Counted from the stretch's first letter, positions 1 through 8,530 are shown. The stretch: DNA of 64,000 nt from Halogeometricum sp. S1BR25-6 (GCF_031624495.1 NZ_JAMQOP010000001.1:1612001-1676000), one strand, 5' to 3'. Numbers and translations are program-made. Notes: a model not told the origin generated them from the letters alone.

Positions 1-622
1 GGATGCCCTCGTTCAGCCACGGCATCAGGATGCGGTTGGTGACGAAGCCCGGTTTGTCGTCGGACTCCCACGTCTCCTTGCCGAGGGCCTCCGAGAACCC
101 GTGCGCGAGTTCGACGACGGCGGGGCCCGTCTTCTCCCCGACGACGACTTCGACGCCCTTCATCACCGGCACGGGGTTCATGAAGTGGACGCCGACAACC
201 TTCTCGGGGCGGTTCGTCGCGGCGGCGATGGCGGTGATAGAGAGCGTGCTGGTGTTCGTGGCCAAGACCACGTCCTCGTCGACGATTTCGTCCAGGTCGG
301 CGAAGATGTCCCGTTTGACGTCCATCTCTTCGACGGCCGCCTCGACCACGAGGTCCGCCGCCGCGAGGTCGGGTAACTCCGTCGTGCCGCGCACCCGGTC
401 GAGGGCGTCGTCGGCCTCCGACTGCGAGAGTTCCTCCTTCCGCACGAACCGCGACAGGGAGTCCTCGATGCTGTCGAGGCCGCGTTCGACGTATTCATCC
501 TCGATATCGCGCATCACCACGTCGTACCCCGACGTCGCCGCCACCTGCGCGATTCCGTTGCCCATCGTTCCGGCGCCGACGACGCCGACGGTTTCTACCT
601 CCGATAGCTCACGAACGTCCAT
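1..622 (-). CDS. hbd: 3-hydroxyacyl-CoA dehydrogenase, C-terminus outside window
   Basis: NAD-dependent oxidation of 3-hydroxyacyl-CoA to 3-ketoacyl-CoA in fatty-acid or polyhydroxybutyrate metabolism, cytoplasmic. About 207 residues are visible, from the ATG to the window edge; no stop is reached. The dinucleotide-binding loop GAGTMG lies at residues 16-21, the NTST segment at 123-126 and the catalytic-histidine motif HFMNP at 146-150. These are the order and spacing of the FadB/Hbd single-domain family (about 285 residues), so roughly 80 C-terminal residues are missing. The visible part is intact. The exact acyl-chain specificity cannot be read from the sequence. Confidence 0.93.
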   Translation of the reverse strand, partial: MDVRELSEVETVGVVGAGTMGNGIAQVAATSGYDVVMRDIEDEYVERGLDSIEDSLSRFVRKEELSQSEADDALDRVRGTTELPDLAAADLVVEAAVEEMDVKRDIFADLDEIVDEDVVLATNTSTLSITAIAAATNRPEKVVGVHFMNPVPVMKGVEVVVGEKTGPAVVELAHGFSEALGKETWESDDKPGFVTNRILMPWLNEGI

Positions 623-764
623 GACTGTCGGTCACCGCCACGGATGCTAAACGTGACGACCCGACGGAGGGGTTCACCGACCGAGAGAGCACGTGTCATC
701 TCGAAAACATGCACGGAAACTCTCAAGTTTCAGAACGTGAAGGTAGGGGTCAACGGGTGAACGC

Positions 765-1946
765 GTGAACCAAGGTGCCGACAACGGACGTGAGGGCGAC
801 GACGCCGCCGGTGGGAGCGACGGCGTCGAGGACCGGCCGGGGGAAGGAGACGCCGCCGACGGGGACGCGGGCGCCGGCGAACGAGGGGATTCCGACGACG
901 GCGGCGGAGAGGACCTCGAAGGAACGGTCGCGGAGGGTGACCCCGAATCGTGGAGTGCGGCGGCGCCGACCGACGGCGACGGGGCGGTCCCTCTCCCGTG
1001 GACCGTCGCCGACGAGGAGGAGGAGGAGGAGGAGGAGTCCGGGGAGTCCGAGGAGTCGCTCCGCGAGGAATCCGAGGAGACGTTCCCCGAGGCGTTCGAG
1101 GACCTGCGCTTCGTCGGCCCCAAGACCGGCGCGGCCCTCCGTGACTCGCCCATCGACGTCGAGGACGTGGCCCGCAAGCGCGTCTCCTACCGCGACCTGA
1201 CCGCGCACGGCGTCAACCCGGGCGTGGCGGCGAAGATACGGCGCGAGCACTCGCTGTCGTGGTCGTTCGACGCCGAGGACGGCGACCTGTCGCGGCGGTC
1301 CTCGCAGGTCCGCGGACTCGACGACGACGAACGCGCCTGGGTCGCCGCTTCTTCGGGGTGGGCGGGTGACGAGCCGTCGGCCGCCGAGACGGACGGGTCC
1401 GGCGACGCGACGAGCGCCGAATCGGCGTGGCAGACGCGGAGCGGGTCCGACGGGGCCGATAGGGCCGATAGGGCCGACGAGGCCGACGGGACGGCGGAGT
1501 CGGTAGAACACGAGGCCGAATCGACGCCCGACGCGGAGGCCGAGTGGCGCGCGGCCGCCGAGGGGACGGCGTCGGAAGGCCCGACGCGCGACGAGGAAGC
1601 GGAGTGGCGGGCGAAGTCGACGCCCGCCGGGGCGGGGACGGACGAAGCCGACGAGGAGACCGCGTGGCGCGAACGGGCGACCGAATCCGAGGCGGCGACC
1701 CGGAGCGACGCGAACGACTCGTCCTCCGACGACGCCGAGGCGGCGTGGCGCGAGCGGAGCGCACCGACGCCCGTGACCGTTCTCGACGGCGTCGACGACG
1801 ACCAGGCCGGGCGACTCGCGGACGCTGGCATCCGCTCGGTCCGTCGACTCGCCACCGCGGACCCCGCGAGCGTCGCGGACGCTCTCGAACTCGACGAGCG
1901 ACGGGTCCGCGAGTGGTGCGAGGCGGCCCGCGCCCGCGTCGAGTGA
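765..1946 (+). CDS. acidic repeat protein with two helix-hairpin-helix-like domains
   Basis: Function unknown; I recall related haloarchaeal proteins under the name DUF7409. The start is GTG (MNQGAD). Residues 1-105 are highly acidic and disordered, with a run of glutamates near residue 88. A first helical domain (about 112-205) contains FVGPKTG followed by a conserved HGVNPGVA segment, resembling helix-hairpin-helix folds. Residues 190-335 carry six degenerate copies of an [A/E]W-x-x-[R/A/E] motif, spaced about 20-40 residues apart in acidic linkers. The last 55 residues (LDGVDDDQAGRLADAGI) form a second HhH-like domain of the kind that binds DNA or mediates assembly. It stands alone, with no operon partner. 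Confidence 0.75.
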   Translation: MNQGADNGREGDDAAGGSDGVEDRPGEGDAADGDAGAGERGDSDDGGGEDLEGTVAEGDPESWSAAAPTDGDGAVPLPWTVADEEEEEEEESGESEESLREESEETFPEAFEDLRFVGPKTGAALRDSPIDVEDVARKRVSYRDLTAHGVNPGVAAKIRREHSLSWSFDAEDGDLSRRSSQVRGLDDDERAWVAASSGWAGDEPSAAETDGSGDATSAESAWQTRSGSDGADRADRADEADGTAESVEHEAESTPDAEAEWRAAAEGTASEGPTRDEEAEWRAKSTPAGAGTDEADEETAWRERATESEAATRSDANDSSSDDAEAAWRERSAPTPVTVLDGVDDDQAGRLADAGIRSVRRLATADPASVADALELDERRVREWCEAARARVE

Positions 1947-2070
1947 ACTCGAAGAAGTATTTACTCATCGAGTTAATTTGACTCGGCCGCCGTAAATTTC
2001 AGTATAGCCGGCCTAAACCGTACTCGGTTCCTCAGTTAGGATTCGTATAGCGATTCCGAACGGCGCTGGT

Positions 2071-2080
2071 TTTATATATT
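2071..2080 (+). promoter_or_regulatory. TATA box of the fbp transcript
   Basis: The sequence tttatatatt is a near-perfect archaeal TATA element. Its distance of about 26-30 nt to the ATG at 2102 predicts a transcript that begins at, or within a few bases of, the small upstream ORF rather than at fbp itself. Confidence 0.65.
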
Positions 2081-2101
2081 CGGTGACCGGAAACAGAACT
2101 G

Positions 2102-2221
2102 ATGAACGTCGGTGCCGCGTCCGGACGCCTCGCGTGTTCCCGTTCGACCTCCTCGGCGACCGGTCCGCACCGCGACCCCCTCACTGCACGCTTCGCACCG
2201 GTTCGCGGAGGTGCGCTCTAA
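2102..2221 (+). CDS. 39-residue upstream ORF preceding fbp
   Basis: An ATG-started ORF encodes MNVGAASGRL... and ends with TAA three bases before the fbp ATG. Its ATG sits about 28 nt after a strong TATA box, as expected for a leaderless mRNA. Its last codons contain GGAGGTG (2207-2213), a Shine-Dalgarno sequence 11 nt upstream of the fbp start. Translation of this ORF would bring ribosomes directly to fbp, so it may be a coupling or control peptide. I do not recognise the peptide, and it could be merely untranslated leader with a chance ORF. Confidence 0.4.
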   Translation: MNVGAASGRLACSRSTSSATGPHRDPLTARFAPVRGGAL

Positions 2222-2224
2222 CCG

Positions 2225-3124
2225 ATGGCCACGCAGGAAGACACCCCCCCGGCGGAAGCGGTATCGAACGCGACCACTATCACGCGGATTATCGACGTCG
2301 TCGCCGCCGCGGCCCCGGAGATTCGCGCCGGTCTGCCCGGCCGGCGGGTGTACGCGGAGACGGACAACCCCTCCGGCGAGACGCCGTTGGAGGCGGACAT
2401 CTTCGCCGACGACATGCTCTGCGAACGCCTCGGCGACCTGCCGGGCGTCGGCGAGTACGCGAGCGAGGAACAGGAGGACGTCATCGACACCGGCGCGGGC
2501 GGCCTCTCGGTCTGTATCGACCCCCTCGACGGCTCCTCGAACCTGAAGCCGAACAACACGATGGGTACCATCGTCGCCGTCTACGACGCTCCGCTCCCGG
2601 CGGCGGGGACGGATATGGTCGCGGCGGCCTACGTCCTGTACGGCGCGACGACGACGATGGTCGTCGCGCGCGACGACGCCGTCACCGAGTACGTCATCGA
2701 CGAGGACGGCGACTACGAGGCGATACGCGAGGACGTATCGCTGCCGGACGACCCGACGGTGTACGGCTTCGGCGGCCGAGTACCGGACTGGGTCGACGAC
2801 TTCGCCGCCTACGCCGAGGAGGTGGAGTCCGACCCGAGCATGAAACTCCGCTACGGCGGGTCGATGATCGGCGACGTCAACCAGGTGCTGACGTACGGCG
2901 GCATCTTCGCCTACCCGACGCTCGAAGACGCCCCCGAGGGGAAACTCCGCGTCCAGTTCGAGGGCTACCCGGTGGGCTACATCGTCGAGACGGCCGGCGG
3001 GCGGTCCTCGGACGGCGAGAAGTCGCTCCTGGACGTCGAGAAGGACGGACTGCACGCCCGGACGCCGGTGTACGTCGGCAACGAGTCGTTCGTCGACGAC
3101 CTGGAAGCGGCGTTCGAGAACTGA
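2225..3124 (+). CDS. fbp: fructose-1,6-bisphosphatase, class I type
   Basis: Hydrolyses fructose 1,6-bisphosphate to fructose 6-phosphate, the irreversible step of gluconeogenesis, in the cytoplasm. The protein has 299 residues. The metal-binding loop DPLDGSSN is at 99-106, preceded by an acidic EE pair near 82-84. The [15 protein letters not shown] segment near the C-terminus is the phosphate and metal region of FBPase/inositol-monophosphatase-superfamily enzymes of class I. The start is supported by the GGAGGTG ribosome-binding site. With the fructose-bisphosphate aldolase and PTS genes elsewhere in the window it forms part of the C6 sugar metabolism set, although it is not linked to them. 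Confidence 0.93.
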   Translation: MATQEDTPPAEAVSNATTITRIIDVVAAAAPEIRAGLPGRRVYAETDNPSGETPLEADIFADDMLCERLGDLPGVGEYASEEQEDVIDTGAGGLSVCIDPLDGSSNLKPNNTMGTIVAVYDAPLPAAGTDMVAAAYVLYGATTTMVVARDDAVTEYVIDEDGDYEAIREDVSLPDDPTVYGFGGRVPDWVDDFAAYAEEVESDPSMKLRYGGSMIGDVNQVLTYGGIFAYPTLEDAPEGKLRVQFEGYPVGYIVETAGGRSSDGEKSLLDVEKDGLHARTPVYVGNESFVDDLEAAFEN

Positions 3125-3223
3125 CCGGTCGACGGAGCGGCGGACGGCGTTCCGGTGGGTCGCCCCCCGTCCGGCATATCTTACATAGAAAACAATTTTG
3201 AACTCCCCCGCGCAGTCCGGGGT

Positions 3224-4972
3224 ATGAAGGTCCGAATCGGCGCCGACGCCTCCGAGGATGAGGCGTCCGCCATCGCGAGCGCCCTCGCCCAACACCTCGA
3301 ATCGGCCGTCGAGGTGTACGCCGGTGGGGCGGACGCCCCCGCGGCGACGGCCGACGCACCGACCGCGGAGTACCCTCTGGACGACGAGTTGGGGCCGACC
3401 GAACGCGAGGAGCGACTGCGCGCGGAGATTCGCGACATCCTCGAAGGCGGCCCCGAGAAGTACCGCGCCCGCCTCGGCGACCAGGGGAAACTGTTCGTCC
3501 GGGACCGACTCGACCTCTGGTTCGGGGAGGACGGCGTCACCTTCGAGGACGGCAAGTTCGCCAACTTCGACGGCTGGCATCCCGACAGCCCCGAAGTGGA
3601 GGACTCTGACGACGGGAATCGCCTCCCGGCGGACGGTCTCATCACGGGCGCGGCGACGTTCGAAGACCGGGACCTGCACTTCATGGCGAACGACTTCACC
3701 GTGAAGGCCGGGTCGATGGCCCGTCACGGCGTCGAGAAGTTCCTCCGGATGCAGCAGCGAGCCATCAAGAGCGGCAAGCCGGTGCTGTACCTGATGGACT
3801 CCTCGGGCGGCCGCATCGACCAGCAGACCGGCTTCTTCGCGAACAGGGAGGGAATCGGGAAGTACTACTACAACCACTCGATGCTCTCGGGGCGAGTCCC
3901 GCAGATATGCGTCCTCTACGGGCCGTGTATCGCGGGCGCGGCGTACACCCCTGTGTTCGCGGACTTCACCGTCATGGTCGAGGGGATGTCCGCGATGGCC
4001 ATCGCCTCCCCGCGCATGGTCGAGATGGTGACGGGAGAGAAGATAGATATGCAGGACCTCGGCGGCGCGCGGATGCACGCCGAGAAGTCCGGCAGCGCAG
4101 ACTTGGTCGCCCGCGACGAGGCCCACGCCCGCGAACTCGTCGCGGAGTTGGTGACGTACCTCCCGGACAAGGCGGGCGAGAAGCCCCCGAAATCGGAGAC
4201 GCTCCCCCCGAAGTACTCCCCCGACGGCATCGACGAACTCATCCCGGAGGCGCCGAACCGCCCGTACGACGTCCACGACCTCTTGGACAGGGTCGTCGAC
4301 GCCGAGTCCGTCTTCGAACTCAAACCCGACTACGGGACGGAGATAGTCACGGCGTTCGCGCGCATCGACGGCCGGCCCGTCGGCGTCGTCGCCAACCAAC
4401 CCGCCCAGCGGTCGGGCGCCATCTTCCCCGACGCCGCCGAGAAGGCCGCGGAGTTCATCTGGACCTGCGACGCCTACGAGATTCCGCTCCTCTACCTCTG
4501 CGACACGCCGGGGTTCATGGCCGGGTCGCAGGTGGAGGAAGACGCCATCCTGGAGAAGGGTAAGAAGTTCATCTACGCCACCTCGTCGGCGACGGTGCCC
4601 AAACAGACCGTCGTCGTCCGCAAGGCGTACGGCGCGGGTATCTACGCCATGGGCGGACCCGCCTACGACCCCGAGAGCGTCCTCGCGCTTCCCTCGGGCG
4701 AAATAGGAATCATGGGTCCCGAGGCGGCCATCAACGCCGTCTACGCGAACAAACTGAACGACATCGACGACCCTGAAGAGCGGCAGCGGCGCGAGGACGA
4801 ACTCCGCGAGGAGTACCGCCGCGACATCGACGCCCACCGGATGGCCAGCGAAGTCGTCATCGACGAAATCGTGCCGCCCTCGGACCTCCGCGCCGAACTC
4901 GCCGGCCGGTTCGCGTTCTACGAGGACGTCGAGAAATCCCTCCCCGAGAAGAAACACGGCACCGTGCTCTGA
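3224..4972 (+). CDS. acyl-CoA (propionyl/methylmalonyl-type) carboxyltransferase subunit
   Basis: Carboxyltransferase (beta) component of a biotin-dependent acyl-CoA carboxylase, moving CO2 from biotin to propionyl-, acetyl- or a related CoA. It has 582 residues, longer than the usual 515-530. Residues from about 65 onward are the carboxyltransferase: an oxyanion loop SSGGRIDQQTG near 193-203, GPCIAGAAYTPV near 232, and in the second half QPAQRSGAIFPDAAEK and DTPGFMAGSQVEEDAI. The first 45 residues (MKVRIGADASEDEASAIASA) are extra and resemble the small epsilon/PccX-type subunit. The ATG at 3224 was preferred over an earlier in-frame start because a TATA-like cttacata lies about 40 nt upstream and the protein begins sensibly there. 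No biotin carboxylase is adjacent. The substrate is not certain. Confidence 0.88.
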   Translation: MKVRIGADASEDEASAIASALAQHLESAVEVYAGGADAPAATADAPTAEYPLDDELGPTEREERLRAEIRDILEGGPEKYRARLGDQGKLFVRDRLDLWFGEDGVTFEDGKFANFDGWHPDSPEVEDSDDGNRLPADGLITGAATFEDRDLHFMANDFTVKAGSMARHGVEKFLRMQQRAIKSGKPVLYLMDSSGGRIDQQTGFFANREGIGKYYYNHSMLSGRVPQICVLYGPCIAGAAYTPVFADFTVMVEGMSAMAIASPRMVEMVTGEKIDMQDLGGARMHAEKSGSADLVARDEAHARELVAELVTYLPDKAGEKPPKSETLPPKYSPDGIDELIPEAPNRPYDVHDLLDRVVDAESVFELKPDYGTEIVTAFARIDGRPVGVVANQPAQRSGAIFPDAAEKAAEFIWTCDAYEIPLLYLCDTPGFMAGSQVEEDAILEKGKKFIYATSSATVPKQTVVVRKAYGAGIYAMGGPAYDPESVLALPSGEIGIMGPEAAINAVYANKLNDIDDPEERQRREDELREEYRRDIDAHRMASEVVIDEIVPPSDLRAELAGRFAFYEDVEKSLPEKKHGTVL

Positions 4973-5102
4973 GGCCTCGGACCGTTTCGACCCCGTTCGA
5001 GGACCGTAGGCGAGCGTTTATCGAACGGTAACGTGCAGCTTATCCTGACTCTCCGCGAGTATGTGACGACTACTGAGAAGTGTTGCCCGTGTGAACCGTG
5101 TC

Positions 5103-5456
5103 ATGGCAGCACCCAACGCGACGGGGCCGGCGACGCTCCTCGCCGACGCCGTCGACGCACTCGCCCGCCGGGAACGGACCCTCTGGGTCGCCGTCGCCGT
5201 CACGTACGTCCTCGACGTCGTCCTCACCGCCTACGGTCTCAGCCTCGGATTCGAGGAGGCCAACCCCGTCGCCCGCGCGACGATGCTCGCCGTCGGTCCC
5301 CTGACCGCGATGGTCGGTCTCAAAACCCTCGTCGTCGGTATCGCCGTCGTCTTCACGCGGTACGCCCCGCCCGGCGGCCGACCGCTCATCCCGTTGGCCG
5401 TGGCGACGCCGTGGGCGGTGGCATCCGTGTCCAACTACGTTCTCATCTTCGGTTGA
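5103..5456 (+). CDS. small polytopic membrane protein, DUF5658-like
   Basis: A 117-residue protein with three to four hydrophobic segments and a conserved-looking loop GLSLGFEEANPVAR after the first. This loop is the signature I associate with the DUF5658 family of haloarchaea, whose function is unknown. A GTG four codons upstream is an alternative start; the ATG gives a compact N-terminus (MAAPNATG). The gene is monocistronic, lying between the carboxyltransferase and an oppositely oriented PH-domain operon. Confidence 0.7.
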   Translation: MAAPNATGPATLLADAVDALARRERTLWVAVAVTYVLDVVLTAYGLSLGFEEANPVARATMLAVGPLTAMVGLKTLVVGIAVVFTRYAPPGGRPLIPLAVATPWAVASVSNYVLIFG

Positions 5457-5490
5457 GTCGCCCGCTCCCTGCGGTTCGAGCGACGGACGC

Positions 5491-6042
5491 TCAGCGCTGC
5501 GTCTCCAGCACCGCGCGAATTCCGCGCAGTTCGTCGCGGACGGCGCGCCACTGCTCGACGGTGCCCGGAATCGGGTCGTCGGCGCGGCGGGCGAGGCGGC
5601 CCACGAGGTCCGCGGCCCGGCGCGCGTCGGCGACGGCCGACAGCGACAGGTCGCCGCCCCCGGCTATCTCGACGGTGACGGTCCCGTATCCGAGCGCGCC
5701 GCCGACCGCGGACCGGCGGTACGACACGTCCTGCACCTTGTCGAGTTCGAGCGTCGTCACCTGCCGCGCCCGTCGCCCCCGCTTGGCGTACACCGCGCGG
5801 TCGGTGACGAGGTACGCCGTCGTGTAGACGGGGTACACCCCCGCGACGGCGACGAGGAGGACGAGGAGGAGACTGCCGGCGGCGACGACCCACGGGAGGC
5901 GGGTGAAGGCGACGAGGGCGACGGCCCCGACGGCGAGGAAGAGAGCGACGACTAACGGGGAGACGGCGCTGACGAGTCGCGGACGGCCGGTCCACTCGAC
6001 CGTCTCGCCGTCGTCCAGCGTCACCCAGTCCGGACCGGTCAT
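5491..6042 (-). CDS. PH-domain (bPH2/DUF304) membrane protein
   Basis: A 183-residue protein. It opens with a short motif WVTLDDGETVEWTGRPR, followed by two membrane helices (about residues 27-70). A bacterial pleckstrin-homology-like domain follows, with the typical YLVTDRAVYAKRG...LDKVQDVSY pattern (about 78-110). The C-terminal tail is helical (VEQWRAVRDELRGIRAVLE) and resembles the tail of the upstream paralogue. The start overlaps the upstream gene by 4 nt (ATGA), so the two are co-translated. Members of this family sit in membranes; no specific function is known. Confidence 0.82.
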   Translation of the reverse strand: MTGPDWVTLDDGETVEWTGRPRLVSAVSPLVVALFLAVGAVALVAFTRLPWVVAAGSLLLVLLVAVAGVYPVYTTAYLVTDRAVYAKRGRRARQVTTLELDKVQDVSYRRSAVGGALGYGTVTVEIAGGGDLSLSAVADARRAADLVGRLARRADDPIPGTVEQWRAVRDELRGIRAVLETQR

Positions 6043-6734
6043 CGCTCCGAATCGGGGGACGGGTCGTCGTCCCCTCCGCCGGTCAGGTCGAACTCCTCGC
6101 CTCCGGCGGACGGGTTCTCCTTGCCTTCGTCGGGCGACTCCGTGACGAGTTCGTCTATCGGCGTCGTCTCGACGCGGTCATCGCCCTCGGAGTCGCCGCC
6201 CATCGGCGTCTCCCCACGCGCCGGTCCGTCGGCTTCCAAGAGGGACCGAATCGCGCGGAGTTCGGTCACCACCTCGTCGAGAACGGCCGCCTTGTCGGTG
6301 TCCTCCTCGCCGGTCCCGGTCGACCGCTTCACGCGTCGGTTGACGAGTTCGGCCACTTCGCGGGGGTTCTCGACGGAGCCGAACCGCATCTCGATTCCCG
6401 ACCCTCCGGCGGTGCTGATATCGACGTTCCCGAACCCGACGTAGGAGCCGAGGATGCCCTGACTGTAGGAGGTGTTCTGCACCTTGTCGAACCCCACCTT
6501 CTGCACGTCGCGCGAGAGGATGCCGGACTTGCGGTAGAGACCGCTCGTTGTGACCACGTAGTGCGTGTTCCGCAGCGAGAGGTACGCCGAGGCGACGATG
6601 GGGATGCCGACGAGGACGAGTGAGAGTGGGAGGCCGACGACCAACGCGGGGACGATACTCGCGGGGTGCGGCGTGTCCGACCAGACGACCTCCTCGTCGT
6701 CATCCAGCGTCAGCCAGTCGAGTTCGGGTTCCAT
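6039..6734 (-). CDS. PH-domain (bPH2/DUF304) membrane protein, longer paralogue
   Basis: A 231-residue paralogue of the downstream protein and first gene of the pair. It has the same order: LDDDEEVVWSDTPH motif, two hydrophobic segments (about 28-50), then a PH-like domain with YVVTTSGLYRKSGILSRDVQKVGFDKVQ. A tail follows containing an LDEVVTELRAIRSLLE helix and an acidic, Gly-rich disordered C-terminus (about 170-231). The GYVGFGNVDISTAGG-like stretch is the usual PH strand pair. The two genes probably form a two-component membrane complex. This is inferred from the overlap and shared architecture only. Confidence 0.82.
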   Translation of the reverse strand: MEPELDWLTLDDDEEVVWSDTPHPASIVPALVVGLPLSLVLVGIPIVASAYLSLRNTHYVVTTSGLYRKSGILSRDVQKVGFDKVQNTSYSQGILGSYVGFGNVDISTAGGSGIEMRFGSVENPREVAELVNRRVKRSTGTGEEDTDKAAVLDEVVTELRAIRSLLEADGPARGETPMGGDSEGDDRVETTPIDELVTESPDEGKENPSAGGEEFDLTGGGDDDPSPDSER

Positions 6735-6779
6735 GGACGGCGAGACGAGAGTTGGGCGGATAACCGTTGGCCCGCAGGG

Positions 6780-7223
6780 TCACGACGCTCGCGTCGAGTC
6801 CGCCCGAAGCGCGTCGACTAGCACGGCCCACGCCAACCCGGCGAGTCCGACGTCCCGGACGAGCACGTCACCGAAGACGCCGTCGAGAGCGAGGGCGACG
6901 GCGAGGTACGCGCAGGTGGCCGTCAGCGAGACGGCCGCGACGGCGGCGGCGAACGCCGTGTAGCGGTCCACGAGGATGGCGGCACCGAACCCGACCTCCA
7001 ACACCCCGTTGAGGAGCATGAACGTGACGGGCGAGACGACGAGCCACGGCGCCAGCCAGTCGGTAACGTACGCGGCCCACGCGGCCGGGTCGAACAGTTT
7101 GTGGACGCCCGCGAGCAAGACCATCGCGCCGAGGCTCAGACGCGCCAGCGTCGCGGGGTCCGGAGCGCGGGCGGCGAGCGTCCGGAGTCGGAGTCGAAGT
7201 CGAGTCGAGACGTCTCGGTCCAC
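6780..7223 (-). CDS. DoxX-like membrane protein
   Basis: A 147-residue integral membrane protein with four predicted helices after a basic N-terminus. RLSLGAMVLLAGVHKLFDPAAW matches the start of the DoxX/DoxD superfamily, and VSPVTFMLLNGVLEVGFGAAIL the second conserved segment. DoxX relatives act in quinone or thiol redox chemistry, but the superfamily is broad. It follows the MaoC-like gene by one base and is probably co-transcribed with it. Confidence 0.75.
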   Translation of the reverse strand: MDRDVSTRLRLRLRTLAARAPDPATLARLSLGAMVLLAGVHKLFDPAAWAAYVTDWLAPWLVVSPVTFMLLNGVLEVGFGAAILVDRYTAFAAAVAAVSLTATCAYLAVALALDGVFGDVLVRDVGLAGLAWAVLVDALRADSTRAS

Positions 7224-7224
7224 G

Positions 7225-7677
7225 CTACTCCTCCGGACGTTTCAACGAGAGCGCCGTCCGGTCGAACTCGCAGACCAACTCGTCGTCCTGGTTGAACGCC
7301 TCGACGTGCATCGTGACGATACCGCGTTCTCCATCCGACGTCTCTCGCTTGTCCGTGACGGTGCTACGCGCGCGGATGGTGTCGCCGTGGAAGACGGGGT
7401 TCGGATGCTCCACCTCATCGTACGAGAGGTTCGCCACGATGGTGCCGTCCGTCGTGTCGGGGATGGAAAGTCCGACGGCCAGCGACAGCGTGTACAGTCC
7501 GTTCACGAGTCGCTCGCCGAACCGCGTCTCGCCCGCGAACTCCTCGTCCAAGTGCAACGGCTGCTGGTTCATCGTCATGTCGCAGAAGCGCTGGTTGTCG
7601 GACTCCGAGACCGTCCGGCGCTTCTCGTGGTCGATGGTCTCGCCCACCTCGAACTCCTCGTAGTAGCGTCCGGTCAT
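7225..7677 (-). CDS. MaoC-like (R)-specific enoyl-CoA hydratase domain protein
   Basis: A 150-residue hot-dog-fold protein. The hydratase motif DNQRFCDMTMNQQPLHLDEE lies at about 30-50, with Asp and His in the positions of the R-hydratase catalytic pair. It is followed by GERLVNGLYTLSLAVGL and NPVFHGDTI, all standard for MaoC dehydratases. It probably hydrates or dehydrates a short-chain CoA ester, or supports polyhydroxyalkanoate or methylaspartate-type metabolism; the substrate is unknown. The start chosen gives MTGRYYEEFEVGE, the normal N-terminus of the family; longer readings run into the divergent secreted-protein gene. Confidence 0.87.
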   Translation of the reverse strand: MTGRYYEEFEVGETIDHEKRRTVSESDNQRFCDMTMNQQPLHLDEEFAGETRFGERLVNGLYTLSLAVGLSIPDTTDGTIVANLSYDEVEHPNPVFHGDTIRARSTVTDKRETSDGERGIVTMHVEAFNQDDELVCEFDRTALSLKRPEE

Positions 7678-7791
7678 ACGTCCTCCTCTCCGTTCGGTCG
7701 AAAAACCGTGACGGTCCGCGAGCCGCAAACCCCTTCTCGCCGTCCGCCTAACAACCGACGAACGGACGGTCGGCGTCCGCCCCAAATACAG

Positions 7792-8475
7792 ATGAACGCG
7801 AAATCCGCCTTCGTCCTGCTGGTCGTCGCACTGCTGAGTTCGAGCGCATTCGCCGGCGGGGTCGCCGGCGCGTCGAACGCGACGCTCGAAATCCGACCCT
7901 CGGCGTCGGACGACGGGTCGGCGACGTACGCGGCGACGATGACCGTCGAGGAGAGCGACGTGGGTCCGCTGGACGCCTTCGAGATGCACCTCGGTGAGGC
8001 GGGCGTGACTCCCTCGTCGGTCCCGCCCAACGCCGTCGCCGTCGCCGGCATCGACCGGGGCGGCGACCGACCGGGGACAGAAATCGACGTCTCGGTCCGC
8101 GAGGACATCGCGGGCGTGAGCGTCAGCAACGACGGCACCGTCGAGGTGGTGTTCGACGGCACGAACGACCTCCGCGCGGGCGACGAACTCGTCGTCGTCG
8201 TGGAGGAACTCCCGACGCCCGCGGCGGGCGAGTACGCCGTCCCGCTGAGTCTCAACGCACCCGGCGAGCGCGCGACGGTGAACGCCACCGTCACCGTCCC
8301 GGAGAGCGCCGGCGCGACGTCCGCGCCGACTGACGATTCGGGGACGACGGCCGAGGCCGACGGCGCAGACGTTGTGGCGCTGACCGACTCGCCGGTGCCT
8401 GGGTTCGGTCCGGTCGCCGCGGCCGTCGCGGTGCTCGCCGCGGCGGCGTTCGCGGCCCGCGCCGCGCGGCGGTGA
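7792..8475 (+). CDS. secreted PGF-CTERM-type surface protein
   Basis: A 227-residue exported protein with no enzymatic motif. It has an N-terminal Sec signal (hydrophobic residues 6-22, cleavage near AGA) and a beta-rich, acidic body (about 25-170). A Thr/Ser/Asp-rich linker follows (about 172-195), then a C-terminal sorting signal: PVPGFGP, one hydrophobic helix and the basic end RAARR. The PGF plus helix plus arginines tripartite signal is the one processed by archaeosortase ArtA in Haloferax-type archaea, with lipid attachment of the mature protein. The start is an ATG preceded by a long divergent promoter region shared with the MaoC gene. Confidence 0.8.
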   Translation: MNAKSAFVLLVVALLSSSAFAGGVAGASNATLEIRPSASDDGSATYAATMTVEESDVGPLDAFEMHLGEAGVTPSSVPPNAVAVAGIDRGGDRPGTEIDVSVREDIAGVSVSNDGTVEVVFDGTNDLRAGDELVVVVEELPTPAAGEYAVPLSLNAPGERATVNATVTVPESAGATSAPTDDSGTTAEADGADVVALTDSPVPGFGPVAAAVAVLAAAAFAARAARR

Positions 8476-8530
8476 GCGTGGAAGAGAAATAGGGACAAGA
8501 CACTACCTCGGTCGGCCCCTTCGTACGCCC

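Noticed and set aside
1015-1040. gag-repeat tract as a functional microsatellite
   Set aside because: It simply encodes a polyglutamate run within an acidic disordered region; variability cannot be judged from one sequence.
2072-4957. 961-codon open frame on the minus strand opposite fbp and the carboxyltransferase
   Set aside because: It is a shadow of two well-identified plus-strand genes in GC-rich DNA; the composition is Arg/Val/Gly-rich and no domain is recognisable.
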